Positions 38,870-49,685 of a stretch of DNA of 64,000 bases are shown here, in pieces. Made by a program: the position numbers and the translations under genes. This stretch comes from Pseudisothecium myosuroides (lineage: Eukaryota > Streptophyta > Bryopsida > Hypnales > Lembophyllaceae). The notes under the pieces were generated by a model. It did no database searches, was not told the origin of the DNA, and saw only the letters and a list, made by a program, of their open reading frames with translations. The stretch spans positions 744,001-808,000 of the forward strand of contig OX637295.1 of the NCBI GenBank assembly GCA_951799445.1. The letters are read 5' to 3'. Position 1 is the first letter of the stretch. Each line of letters opens with the position of its first letter.

Positions 38870-39990
38870 TGTGCAATTAGAATTGTTGTGCAATTAAGTG
38901 CGCATACTTTAACCCTTCACAATCAACATGAAGAAGTTCATCATCCCTTTCATTTTTAATAATCATAATATGTAGAGTTATACATGCAATGACTATATCC
39001 TCGATTACTTTAAATTTCCATTGCCTATTCGATTGTTGTATAATACCCCACTTTATTTGTAGAAAACCAACATGTCTCTCTTAACAGCCTCTTGCATTTT
39101 TGCAAAATATATATTTTTTGTTCTTCCACTCCATAGATGGTTTGTACAAAAATGCTCTATGGTAGATAAATTGAATCTATTAGCAAATAATATCCTATAT
39201 AATGACTACCGTTTACATCAAAGCTAAGATCACGAGGTTGATTTTTGAAATAATTATGCAAAAGTGGGAGCCTTGCTATGTAAAATATTCATATCATTGT
39301 TGGTTCTAGACATACCAAAAAAAGTATGCCAAACCCACAATAATTGATCACATATAGCTTCTAGAATAATTGAGTAAATACCATCTTTATCAATTAATTG
39401 ACCACGCCATATCGTGGGACAATTCTTCCAATCAAGATGCATACAATTGAGCGATTCAAAAATATACGAACAAACTCTCTTTTGATTCATTTCCATTTTT
39501 TCATTGTATCTTTGCGCAAATATTATTTTTTATAAAATTGTCGTATTGCCCGCATAAACTTTTTTAATGATTTCATTGCTGAGTTTTCTACCAATTGTAC
39601 ATATTCATCACATACATCTATTGAGAGTCCATAAGCCAGTTGCTTTATAGCTGCAATGCACATGTGTATGCTAGAAATACCAAGTTTGCTTGTTGCTTTT
39701 GGTTATTGTTGAAAATACATGTCGTGCATTTCAATATCCTTGACTATCTTCAAAAACAATTGCCTTGACATTTGATTTGACCGCCTTCAAAAGTAAAGTT
39801 CCGTAAATAGTGGACGTGCTACAAAATAATCTTTAACTACTTGGTTGAAACCTTGCTTCAAATCTCAGTCTAAATTGCCTTTCTTTCCTAGTACTGAACC
39901 ACCAGGTTTTTTTCGTTCAACCTCTTGTTGAAATTGTATGAGTTGTTGCAATTCAATTTTTCAACCATTATGTTCTCTAATTTCTCCCAG
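38870..39990 (-). pseudogene. Decayed PIF/Harbinger transposase
   Basis: Reading the minus strand from about 39840 to 38900 gives, in order, clear matches to the plant Harbinger (DDE_4) nuclease: DYFVARPLFTELYF, then MSRQLFLKIV, SKLGISSIHMCIAAIKQLAY, CMHLDWKNCPTIWRGQ, IILEAICDQLLWVWHTFFG, SRTNNDMNIL, a broken GYYL-D-IY block, FAKMQEAVKRDMLVFY, and ACITLHIMIIKNER. In-frame stops and small frameshifts split it, for example after YF near 39800 and in the GYYL-IY region near 39155. It cannot make a full protein. The family normally cuts at TWA targets and works together with a Myb-like partner, whose remains lie just to the right. Confidence 0.8.
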
Positions 39991-40359
39991 TCATCCACAT
40001 ATTCCTTCCTCCGCTCTTCTATTATAAGCTTGAGTATAAAATTTATAGAAAGTTATATGTATTTTAACTTTAAAAAATATATATATTTCTTAGTTTGTAT
40101 TATAAAAGAACGTGAATATTTAACTATCAGGCAAAAATATACTACATAATGACGTATTGAATGTTGAACACACTACGATTACTCTGCCTTCCATATAATT
40201 CTAAAAGAAAGTCTATTTATTTTTAATCATGTCACTAGTAATTGAGTTTCACATAACTTATTTTAATCAAATCACTCTTATTTTAATTTAATTAAGTCTA
40301 TATTTGTATAATGTGAATATAAATGTTTTTTTATTTTTTTTATTTTTTCTTTCTAAATA

Positions 40360-40690
40360 CAATCTTTTTAGAATAGTTCACTTCATTTATAAAAGACTTC
40401 AAATACATATTTGAAAATTATATTTACATATTTTGAATCATGTTTAGTATCTTCTAAACCCTCAACATTATTTTCTGTACCTATTCACTATCTTGAACAT
40501 CCTGTTTCCTTTTCCTTTTCCTTTAGCTTGTCCTTTTATAAATACATTTTGGGCATAGTAGTTCACTACATATATAAGTGTCTTGAAACAAATATTTTAA
40601 AATTATACTTATATATTTTGAATTGTATTGTATATCTCCTAAATCCTATTCACTATCTTGAACATCCTGTTTACTATTTTGGGGAATCAT
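40360..40690 (+). repeat. Tandem duplication at the outer end of the Harbinger inverted repeat
   Basis: Two direct copies of about 130 bp lie at 40370-40510 and 40555-40690. Both carry tagttcact-cat-tataa, gaaaattata-ttacatattttgaat and ctattcactatcttgaacat. The inner copy is also part of the left arm of the large inverted repeat. Confidence 0.6.
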
Positions 40691-41800
40691 ATCTATCAAT
40701 TTAGAAAAGAAAAGAAAAATCAAATAATTCAAATGAAGATGATAGCAGACTTGCTTAATGTTTTTTTTTTTTTTTTTAAGCCCTGATGAAAGCTAGTAAT
40801 TAAACCTCTGACCAATTTTAATCAAGGATTGAAGATCAATTCAATGATCCTCATACTCCAAGCAAACCAAAAAATTCTACAAAACAAGTGGTCTGAAATC
40901 AAACATGATACCAAGAAGTTCATGGGATGTTTGAATGAAGTTAAGAGATTGAAGAAATTGGGTACAAATGTAGATGATGAGTGTATGTTGGCATTAAGTA
41001 TGTATGCAAGCAATGATCCAAAAGGTGTTAAATTCAAATATTAGCATTGCTGGAAAATATTGAAAGATGCACTTGAATGACTAACCTTGTAGAATCAAAA
41101 TTACGGTGTCCAATACCAATGGCACGTACAGTCAATGTCGGTTCTACATATTCAACCATGTTATCATCTCCTCCTAGGTCTACAAGTCCTAGTGTTTTGG
41201 TCCCTAAACCAACCTCTCCGCTTTTTTTGGTCTTGGTCGGCCTTCAAGTGTCCACTCCGGTGCATCTTTCAATATTTTCTAGCAATGCTAACATTTGAAT
41301 TTAGCACCTTTTGGATCATTGCTTGCATACATACTTAATGCCAATGTACGTTCATCATCTGCATCCGTACCTGATTTCTTCAATCTCTTGACTTCATTCA
41401 AATATCCCATAAACTTCTTGGTATCATGTTTGATTTTGGACCATTTGTTTTGTAGAAATTTCTCGGTCTGCTTTGGAATATGAGAAATATTGAAACAATC
41501 TTCAATCCTTGACCAAAATTGGTCAGAGGTTTGATTACTAGCTCTCATCGAGGCTTGAGAAACAACAAAAAAACATTGAGCAAATCTACTATCATGTTCA
41601 CTTGAATAATTTGAATGTTTCATTTTCGTTGGAATAATGGACATAGTTTCCTAAAGATAGTGAATAGGATATTTAAGATATAGAATACAATTCAAATATA
41701 TATATATATATATATATAGTTTCAAGTATTTGTTTCAAGACACTTATATATGATGTGAACTACTATGCAAAAAAACTATAAATTATAAAAGTGTTATTTT
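40530..41800. repeat. Large inverted repeat carrying two Harbinger Myb-like ORF copies
   Basis: The left arm (about 40530-41075) and right arm (about 41265-41800, reversed) align almost end to end around a centre of about 190 bp. Shared words include gcatagtagttca, aagtgtcttgaaacaaata, cctattcactatct, atcatgataccaagaagttc and gcaagcaatgatccaaaag. The left arm has a 71-codon frame on plus (40829-41044), and the right arm a 118-codon frame on minus (41288-41644). Both encode a NKWS-IKHDTKKFMG type sequence, the Myb/NAM-associated protein found beside plant Harbinger transposases. RNA through the region would fold into a long hairpin. Confidence 0.75.
41288..41644 (-). pseudogene. Harbinger Myb-like/NAM-associated ORF fragment
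   Basis: This 118-residue frame has FFVVSQASMRASNQTSDQFW, then KFLQNKWSKIKHDTKKFMGY, then LALSMYASNDPKGAKF. It resembles the conserved part of the plant protein family often labelled NAM-associated or glutathione-S-transferase-T3-like, which is the DNA-binding ORF of PIF/Harbinger elements. It is cut at the end near the hairpin loop, so only part of the domain remains. The matching plus-strand copy (40829-41044) is shorter. Probably not functional. Confidence 0.6.
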
Positions 41801-43320
41801 GGAACATCCCTAGAACATGCATTAATTTGATTTTGTCAATTCTTGTAGACTTCACATCTTAACACATGCTAGATCAAAGCCAACATTGTCTCTATGTCAT
41901 TTTTTAAAACTCTAAGAATGAAGTGTATAAAGCAAGTCGAAGACTAATGCAAGTCTTTAGCAAATATAAACATGTTGCAATATATATAGATGTATGTTTG
42001 TCAAACACATTCCATGTATACACAACCTATCCCCCAAAGTCCCAAGTTTGCACAAGTCATAATCAATCTATTCTAAGTAGGTCATAAGCCATTCTAAGTA
42101 GAAAGATTTAACCATATAAAATGTTCCATGTCTAAGTAGTATCAATTTTTTTGAAGATTTTAGAAAAGCTACAAGAGGTTGTGGACCTCACCTACGCCCA
42201 TTCCAAGAACCACACACAAATGTAAAGTTAGTGAGGTGCAATGGGTGTCTATAATCCACAAATGCATATAATAGCCTTCACGAGGAGCAAAAACAAACAT
42301 ACAAGTAAATTCCACAATACTATTGTATCAACAACCCCATCAACCTAATTGCATGTCAATCACTATGAAAACGAACTAGATAATAAATGCTCAAGAGCTA
42401 GGAGACTCATGAGCATTACGGAATACAATGCCAAGTCTAATAGTTCATCACATATGTCTGTATTTGTACTTTTTGCAAATCTAAGGGTGCAAAAAAAGGG
42501 GTTGCGTTATAATGCTTTTCTGACTATTCAAAGGAATGGTGACAAATCTATCTTGAAAACTGGACTTGGCATTATGTTTTTATATTTTACAAGAGCCCAA
42601 AGACTATTTTGTAATCTAAATAAAACTAAAACAGTGACTCTAGTACACACGCAACTTGCAAAATACAAAGAACTATAACAATTATGTATAGAGAGTGGAA
42701 AAGTGCTAGAGACAAAAGTTCCACTTAGTAGTAATCACTTTTTTACTCTTTCCAATCATTGAACAAAAAGTCGTTGAAAGTGCGTCCCATTTATAGGATT
42801 GGAAATGAAAGTAAAAAAACCGATTCCAAAAATTTCACCAACTTTGCTTATGTTACCTAATTCCCTAGGTTCTGAAGAAACTTCATATGTCCTTGAAGCC
42901 TCCAAGCCAAACTTGACACCTCAAATTTCAAGAAACTTTCATTGTAGTGGCATAATAGAAAGTTTCTTAAAAACCTTTCAATAGCTTAAAAGACATTCCT
43001 AGTTCAAAACAATTCCACATAAAATTGTCATGGAAATTACTAGTAAGCACAACCTAAAAGATACCAATCTCCAGTGTATAATAGACAAAATAGTTATAAA
43101 CAATACCTTAGGGGATCTATAATGTTGAAATAATATCCAATTAGAATAAAAACAAAGGATGAAAAATGCATCCCTTGCCAACTTAATTGCATTGTACATC
43201 GTGTTTATATTTCAGAGAATGGACTTCCGTTTTTTAGAGTTTAGGGTCAATTTTGTGTACTCCAAAAATTAAAAATTTGATAACTCATGATTAATTCAAA
43301 CAATAAAAAAAATCCATACA
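41801..43320. other. AT-rich intergenic DNA
   Basis: No gene, RNA or clear transposon terminus is recognised. The open frames at 42349-42678 and 42799-42984 have no known motif and look accidental. Confidence 0.4.
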
Positions 43321-43324
43321 TTAA

Positions 43325-43640
43325 ATTAGGATGTTTGTTTGGTTTGTTACAATGAGATCTCCAGAATCATGCGTCTGCTAGTTGCGTTCTTAGTAATGTC
43401 AGGAGCTCTTCGCAAGGAAGGGTGCACGGGCTTTATTTCATGGCGTTTGGACCTATGGTTTGAAAGTTATAGAATTTCAATGTCTTTAAGAATTTTAAAA
43501 ATTACTTTTGCTATTATTTTGGTTGTGGCAACGACACAGGGCACACTAGTTCATACTAAGAAGCATTGGAAGTTTCTTTCAATTGTCAGCAAGACCCAAC
43601 AAAAAAGCAAAACAATTCAAAAATTAATAACCATTCACAA
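43325..43640 (+). repeat. Repeat H, copy 1
   Basis: It shares an ordered series of words with 48805-49075: tgtttgtt-ttacaatgagatctc, agaat-acgc, gctctt, aaggaa-gttgcac, and the end tgtggcaa-g-cacaggca. Non-coding dispersed repeat; the boundaries are approximate. Confidence 0.5.
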
Positions 43641-43764
43641 ATGCTAATTTGAACTTTTTTAGGTGCATGCTCAAACCTCTCTAATGATTTCATAATGAAT
43701 TCATAATGAATCTGTGATCGCATATTTTTATGTATCCTTGGAATCTATCATACTGTGTACTCAC

Positions 43765-43988
43765 CTAATTGCACAACTTTCACATGCCAATTTGTGAACA
43801 CAAGCGTGTGCATTTTGTAGTCCATTGTCCGCATGGCAGCGAGCGAGTCCTCAGAGATAGTTAGCGTACATTGCTTCATATTTTCAGACCTGGCCACCTT
43901 CATTTTCAATAGCCCTCGGATACTCCTGTCTGTTGAGCTGAAACTTGGCAGCGCCAACTCCGAGCCCAAGCCAGGAGAGGATCTAGTT
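43765..43988 (-). pseudogene. Orphan exon-like segment, family not recognised
   Basis: On the minus strand an open frame runs from about 43988 (after an in-frame TGA; an acceptor-like aactag lies there) to 43765. It is followed directly by a strong donor, GTGAGT. The roughly 74 residues are well mixed, not low-complexity, with LKMKVARSENMKQC, SEDSLAAMRTMD and LVFTNWHVKVVQ. GC content exceeds the flanks. It may be an exon of an unannotated gene or a captured gene fragment, since repeat H lies just downstream. I could not identify flanking exons or a family. Confidence 0.35.
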
Positions 43989-44736
43989 CAGTGCGGAACT
44001 TACAACAGCATATAAGACGTTCTCACCAATATCACTCAAATTCAACAACTACCTGCCCTTACAAAGGATTGACAAGATCGAGTCTCTTGATAAGAACACG
44101 ATATCATTATATAAATGTTAGCCAAAGACACGGTAACACTCAAGTTCAGGTCACAAAGATTGCAGGCTGCACAATTGTGGAACTCGGCCGTCTGTTTTCA
44201 TTGCAAAAATGTGGTGTCGTAATTATGCGGTACAACTCTGAGTTGAGTTACATTTGGAGAACCGGCACTCATTTTGTGCAACAAGTCTAAAATCCCTCGT
44301 GAAAGCGTTTAGTTGCTGCCTTGCGATGGGCAGAAAAAGAAAAAGAAACGGTACAAAAAGAAAGCAAAACTAGCAGCACCTGGCTGATAAGTAACTTTCC
44401 ATTACTGCGATAACTTCAACCTCTCCTCGTGATCCTTCCAGCACTGAATCGATCAATCCGGTTTTAGAATTCCTATTTCGTCTTACTATACATGAAAACG
44501 GGGCATGATGCTTGAACGCTGGCTAGCTCCTGGTTGACAAAACTGCTACATGCCGAGTAATGTAGCTAGCTTGGCATTCGTTCAGCTAGACGTTACATTA
44601 TATATGGCATCTTTCTATCAACCAGGATCGAAGTTAATTAAATCGATCGACCAGCTTCCTTAATTAGCTTCCATTGTCGTGCGTGTGGGGAAAACTACCT
44701 AATTATCATGTGTTGGATGATGGATGGATGAATCGA

Positions 44737-47355
44737 TCAGAGCTTGTGTCCAGTAGCGCCGTTTTCCAACTTGCTGGCTTTGAGATCGCCCATGGGCATA
44801 GTGCCGTTAGCCAGAGTTCCCGGGTATGGCACATAGCGCTTCCAGAACCAATGCTTGGTCCACACCAGATCCATTTCTTCGATGGGGATGCCCTTGGTCT
44901 CCGGGATGAGGAAGAAGGTGAATAAGAACATGATCACAACCCAGGCCGCGAAGAAGAGGAAGATGCCCCACTTGAAGGTACAGAGCATGGACAGGAACAC
45001 CTGCGCGATGAGGAACGTGAACAGCATGTTGGAGGACACCGTGACGGCCTGCCCCGCCGAACGCGTCTCCAGCGGGAAAATCTCGCTGGGAATCAGCCAC
45101 CCCAGCGGCCCCCACGACCACGCGAACGATGAAACGTACACGCAGATCAACGCCACCGCGATCCAGCCGAGTTCGGACGTTATGTGGATCCCGTGCAACC
45201 CTGTCGCCAGAATGATGGCCACCGCCACCTGCACACGCGCGCCACGCCACACCACACCACATTTTAATATATTTACATATACACATGCACCCCATTCAAT
45301 TCATCAACACCGCGACGTGCGGATCGGATCGGACGACACACTGAACATATACATACATATAACTAACGCACTTCTTCTTCACGCGCGCGGCGAGACACTA
45401 GCTAGCTAGCCCTGTGTATGTACACGGCCATGGCGAGATCCCGTAACCCCTGAAGATTGAACTGGTCATGTACGTACATACTCCGAGAGAGATAGCTAGA
45501 ACTTGTATGTTAATGTTTTGGGCTTCCTTAGCTTCCTAAACGTGCCACGGTACCTAATTCGTCCTTAATTGAACTTTAATCCTCCCTCGCGTGCAACCGT
45601 AGTAGAATTAATGCATACATGTGCTGTGTTTCCCTTCGTTTAACATGCACCTTCTTTGGAATCCAGCAAAAAAGACACCCGAAGAATTCGCAAAGACGTA
45701 CTCCATCATGATAATTTTGCTTGCTAGCTAGCTAGGCCACGCGCAGACACTGGTGAGTGAGTAGTCGAGAGTTAATCATCCGAACAGCACAGCAGGACAG
45801 ACAGGGTACGTATTGGAAGAGCTAGTACCAGACGGACGGTTGGACGGACGGCCATGTATATATGTTGTGCATGGACATGCGTACCTGAGCTATGAACATC
45901 TGGACACAAGCCTCCAGGAGAAGTGCGCGACGCCCGATGCGATCCACCACCAAGATGGCCAGGACGGTGGCAAGCACATTGACGGCGCCGACGATGACCG
46001 CCGAGTAGAGCGACGCATCGCTCTTGAAGCCCAGCGTTTGGAACAGGACGGGGGCGTAGAACATGATGGCGTTGATGCCGGTGAACTGCTGGAAAAGCTG
46101 CATGATTGCGCTGATGATGAGCTGCGGGCGACTGCGGCGTCGCATGAGGTTGCGGAACGGGGCCTTGACCTGCGCCGCTTCGTTACAGGCGGTGAGGATG
46201 TCGCCAAACTCCGCGTCCACGTTCTCCACGCCGCGGATCTTCTGCAGCACCCGGCGCCCTTCGTCCAGCTTGCCGCGCTGCACCAGCGAGTTGGGCGTGT
46301 CAGGCAGCAGGATGCCGCCCAGTGTGATGAAGAGCGCGGGCAGGCCGGCGACGCCCAGGGAGACGCGCCAGCCATTGTGCTTCATCTTGTTGGTGCCGTA
46401 GTTCACCAGGTTGGCGAACAGGATGCCGATGGTGACCGCGAGCTGGAACAGAATGTTGAGCGCTCCTCGCCACTTGGACGGCGCCATCTCGGACAGGTAC
46501 AGCGGCACGGCCTGATTGGCGAAGCCCACGCCCCAGCCCAGGCTCACCCGCCCGATGATGAGCATCACGATCTCCTGCGCGGCTGACGTCAAAACCACGC
46601 CCAGGCAGAAGGCGAAGCCGGCAATTAGCATCGTGGCCTTGCGGCCCCAGTGGCGCGTGGTGTACGACGAGAAGAACGTGGACACCAGCGCCGAGATGTA
46701 GAGCGACGACGTGAACGCTTGCAATTTCTGGTCGTCATACTTGCAGTACGGGTCGGTGTCAGCCGTCTGCAGCTTGTGCCGCAACACGTTCGGGAAAAAC
46801 TTCCCAAGAAACTCGTTCATGGACGTCACGCCGCCTGCACCCACGCCCAAGTCCATGTTAATCAATCCCCGCAACTCACCCAACCCAACCCCAACCCAAC
46901 CCAACCCAACCCAACCCAAAATTTCACCATGCACTCCCTCTCCGACATAGCCAGAAACTTTCCACGAAATTCCTCAATTGCATACAGCACCAAATCCTCT
47001 CCTCGCTACTGCACGTAAAGAACTGCAGTTCGCTCCTCCGGCCTAGTTGCAGCGACGTAGCGAGCCATAACTGGGTTATATATCAGAATCATATACACAT
47101 CTTAATTCCAAGCGACGACCATGGATGACGAATTCATTGTTAAAAACTCCGGAACCAAAACAAAACAAAGATCTCGCTAGCTGAGATTGAAGCACGAGCT
47201 AGCTAGCTAGCTCGATAGTTACCTGAAATTCCGACATCGTAACCAAACATAAGCCCCCCCGACGCAGCCACCACACAAACCATGCACACGAAGAACGTCG
47301 TGCGCCCGGGGTAGTGCTTAACCTCCCCCGCCGTCACCACCCCTCCTCCCGCCAT
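44737..47355 (-). CDS. STP: STP-type monosaccharide/H+ symporter
   Basis: Three exons on minus: 47355-47223, 46834-45885 and 45228-44737, with introns of 388 and 656 bp, GT-AG and in phase, giving 524 aa. That is normal for the sugar transport protein (STP) branch of the MFS. Motifs seen: GYDVGISGG at the first helix (D40 aligns with the proton-coupling aspartate of STPs), [19 protein letters not shown] in the extracellular lid, [59 protein letters not shown] and IPETKG. Twelve membrane helices are expected. It should import hexoses with protons at the plasma membrane; the substrate cannot be told from sequence. The start matches other STPs, and an upstream in-frame ATG at 47433 is less likely. 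The coding GC content is much higher than the surroundings, but all motifs are intact. Confidence 0.94.
46877..46920 (-). repeat. (GGGTT)n microsatellite in STP intron 1
   Basis: On the coding (minus) strand this is about eight GGGTT units, including one GGGGTT. They lie 42-85 nt upstream of the start of exon 2. At least four GGG runs with 2-nt loops can form a G-quadruplex in DNA or pre-mRNA close to the 3' splice site. Confidence 0.8.
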
Positions 47356-47900
47356 TGCGCCCCTCTGCTTTGCCTTGCCTTGCCTCCGACCTTCGCTTCC
47401 TTCACACCTCGCCACCCAAATTAAACGAACCAAACCAAACTAGCTCGCTCGCTCGCTCGCTCCCTCCAGCTAGCAGCAGTGCCAAATGATAAATTCTTCA
47501 GGTGCGAATCGAAATTTACGTGCTGAGGAGACGAAACTCAACTGCAGCTGAGCTAGTCGGAGAGATGGCACAAGCAATGGTCCCTCAGTCACGACTGCGA
47601 GTTGCACACTCATCAGCACGAGCACGCGAGCGAGCTTGGCCGGAGCGGAGGGGAGCCAGGGTGAGACGGTGCAACCGTGCAGCTTTGTCAGGAGCTCTGA
47701 CAGGGGTCATGAGCCTTATAAGCCAAAGCCTCAAGGCGTCTGGGTCTCCGTCAGTTGGGTTTGCCTGGCTTGATCTCGGGGAAACTAAATATTCGGATAA
47801 CTGTCTAAACTGGGGGTTCAGTTCTTACTCTTTCACTGATCGGGTATGTTTGCCAGATTCGTTTTAGGAAAAGCCAACTGAATTACTGCATGTTTTCGAA
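47356..47900 (-). promoter_or_regulatory. Leader and promoter region of the STP gene
   Basis: GC-rich sequence upstream of the STP start codon, with a (GCTC)n run at 47443-47462 that would lie in or near the leader. The plus-strand frame at 47502-47867 is probably a composition effect. No clear TATA box was located. Confidence 0.4.
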
Positions 47901-48555
47901 CGAAAGTACTTCACTTCCATCCAACATTCTAATCGTCGTTTGCTTCGTTTAATCATTGATTTTCAACTTAGTTTACAGTTAAAACTTTGCTGCATGCTGA
48001 CTGAACTGGCATGTGATGAAGTGTGATTGGATCGAGCCGTCAAAACTACTGTAGAGGCGTGCCTGGGGTGCGTTGGATGACTGTGATACGCCCTTTCCGA
48101 TTACGTGTCATGTGGATATGCATTTTGAGGTCCGTGGGTGCGACTGGTAAGTTTGAAACTGAACATGGGCTGGAGATTTTCACAGTTTGAGTGGTGGCGT
48201 AGCGGTTGCTACTGGAACGTGTCAGTGTCAGTGCGATGCTTGGCCTCAAATTGGACTTTGCCTGTTTTCATTACAACAGGTGCCTTACCTGCAGGTTAAC
48301 TGAGCAACCATAACTTAACTTACTACGGTACTACAAAAGAAAGAACTTGAGAATCTGCTTCGTCCAATGTCCGACAGCATGTGCCACAAAAGTAAGCATC
48401 CTATTTGTGTAGTGTGGCCTATTTGCATGCCAATATGTACCAGCAGGGCAAGTTTCGATTTTGAAATGTGCAGGACTTGTACACTGCAGGGTAGGGGCAA
48501 CTTTTAAAAATATCAGATTCTATTTTTTATTGAGTATTTTTTTTCATTACATACT

Positions 48556-48791
48556 TTAACTCTAGAAGGATGCCACGGATACTGAGTGTTTGATGGATGG
48601 ATGGCAAAGAATCCTTCTATACTATAGGATAGAGGTACAAATTTTCATCTTTGAAATTTTGTATAAAAAGGGAAGGTCTTGCACAATAGTTTAACCTCCA
48701 ATGAGTGCTCTCGGATTTTCTTAAGCAAATGATTCACATGGTATTCAAAATGTTGATTTCCACAGTGACCAGTCCATTTTTGGAGGGTTAA
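48556..48791 (+). mobile_element. TTAA-flanked MITE, family C copy 1
   Basis: It starts TTAACTCTAGAAGG and ends in GGAGGGTTAA. It shares an ordered core with 49473-49685: ttcat-ttgaaatttt, aa-gg-aaggtctt, acaatag, ccaatga, and gattcaca-ggtat. Non-coding, about 230 bp. Confidence 0.6.
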
Positions 48792-48804
48792 ATTTTTTAG
48801 GCTG

Positions 48805-49075
48805 TTTGTTTTGTTTTGTTTATTACGATGAGATCTCTAGAACTACGCATCCCCCAATCACGCTCTTGGTACCTTCGGAAAGGCCTCAACAAGGAAAGTT
48901 GCACAACTTTGTTTTGTGGTGTTTTGACTCCCAGAAGAAAAAATATGAATTTCAAAGTTTTATGAATTAAAAAATTAGAAAATCACTTTTATTTTTATTT
49001 CATTATATTGTGGCAATGGCACAGAGCATAGTACAAGATTATCTTACTTTTATTGTGGTTGAGGCAACGACATGT
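48805..49075 (+). repeat. Repeat H, copy 2
   Basis: The counterpart of 43325-43640; see the shared words there. It starts directly after MITE C copy 1. No coding potential. Confidence 0.5.
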
Positions 49076-49210
49076 GGCACACTCTTTTTTCTAAGATTAG
49101 GAAAAAAAAGATTTTGAAAGGATCTCAATTTTATCATTAGAAGAGATTTGAGGCCCCCGGAGGCCGTTTCAGGGTTGTTCCCTTGTTCTTGAACGAGCAG
49201 TAATGCTATC

Positions 49211-49213
<3 letters not shown>

Positions 49214-49283
<70 letters not shown>
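49214..49283. repeat. (AT)n microsatellite, about 70 bp
   Basis: An uninterrupted alternating TA tract of roughly 35 units. It is self-complementary and will fold or slip, so its length in any assembly is uncertain. Confidence 0.95.
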
Positions 49284-49286
<3 letters not shown>

Positions 49287-49472
49287 TAAATTTTAACCCA
49301 AAAGTGAAAAAATAAAATAAAAATTGACGTGGCACTCTCTCAATCACATTAGACTACGCATGTGGCAGAGTTCTACGCTGGGAATGCGCTTCTAATAGAA
49401 AGATTCAACTGTTGAAAAGAAAGTTATGTAGTGCGAACAGAGCATCATCTTGAAGTCCAATCTTAACCCTTG

Positions 49473-49685
49473 AACGACACGGAGGACGTTTGGTATTCGA
49501 TGAATGACAGAGCATCTTTGCATGTGGACAGAAGTGCAACTATTCATCCTTGGAATTTTATTGTGAAAAGGAAAGGTCTTCTACAATAGGTCAATTTCCA
49601 ATGAATGCTTTTCCATTTTGTTAAGGCAATGATTCACACGGTAATGGAAAGGGAGGATTTCAAGGGTCACCCCTTTGTCCTTTAA
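49473..49685 (+). mobile_element. TTAA-flanked MITE, family C copy 2
   Basis: It starts TTAACCCTTGAACGACACGG and ends gtcacccctttgtcctTTAA. The reverse complement of the left part of 62691-62910 matches its right end (aaaggtcaccccttcgtcg). Its last TTAA (49682-49685) is also the first TTAA of element A1, so the two share one target site. Confidence 0.65.

Noticed and set aside
45813..46586. Long plus-strand ORF of 257 codons
   Set aside because: It is antisense to STP exon 2. It is explained by the high GC content of that exon and has an unnatural His/Asp-rich composition.
46900..46920. Telomere-like repeat in STP intron 1
   Set aside because: The unit is CCCAA/GGGTT, five bases, not the plant telomere unit TTTAGGG. 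It is better called a microsatellite.
49039..49347. Minus-strand ORF of 102 codons
   Set aside because: It consists largely of an Ile-Tyr run translated from the (AT)n microsatellite.
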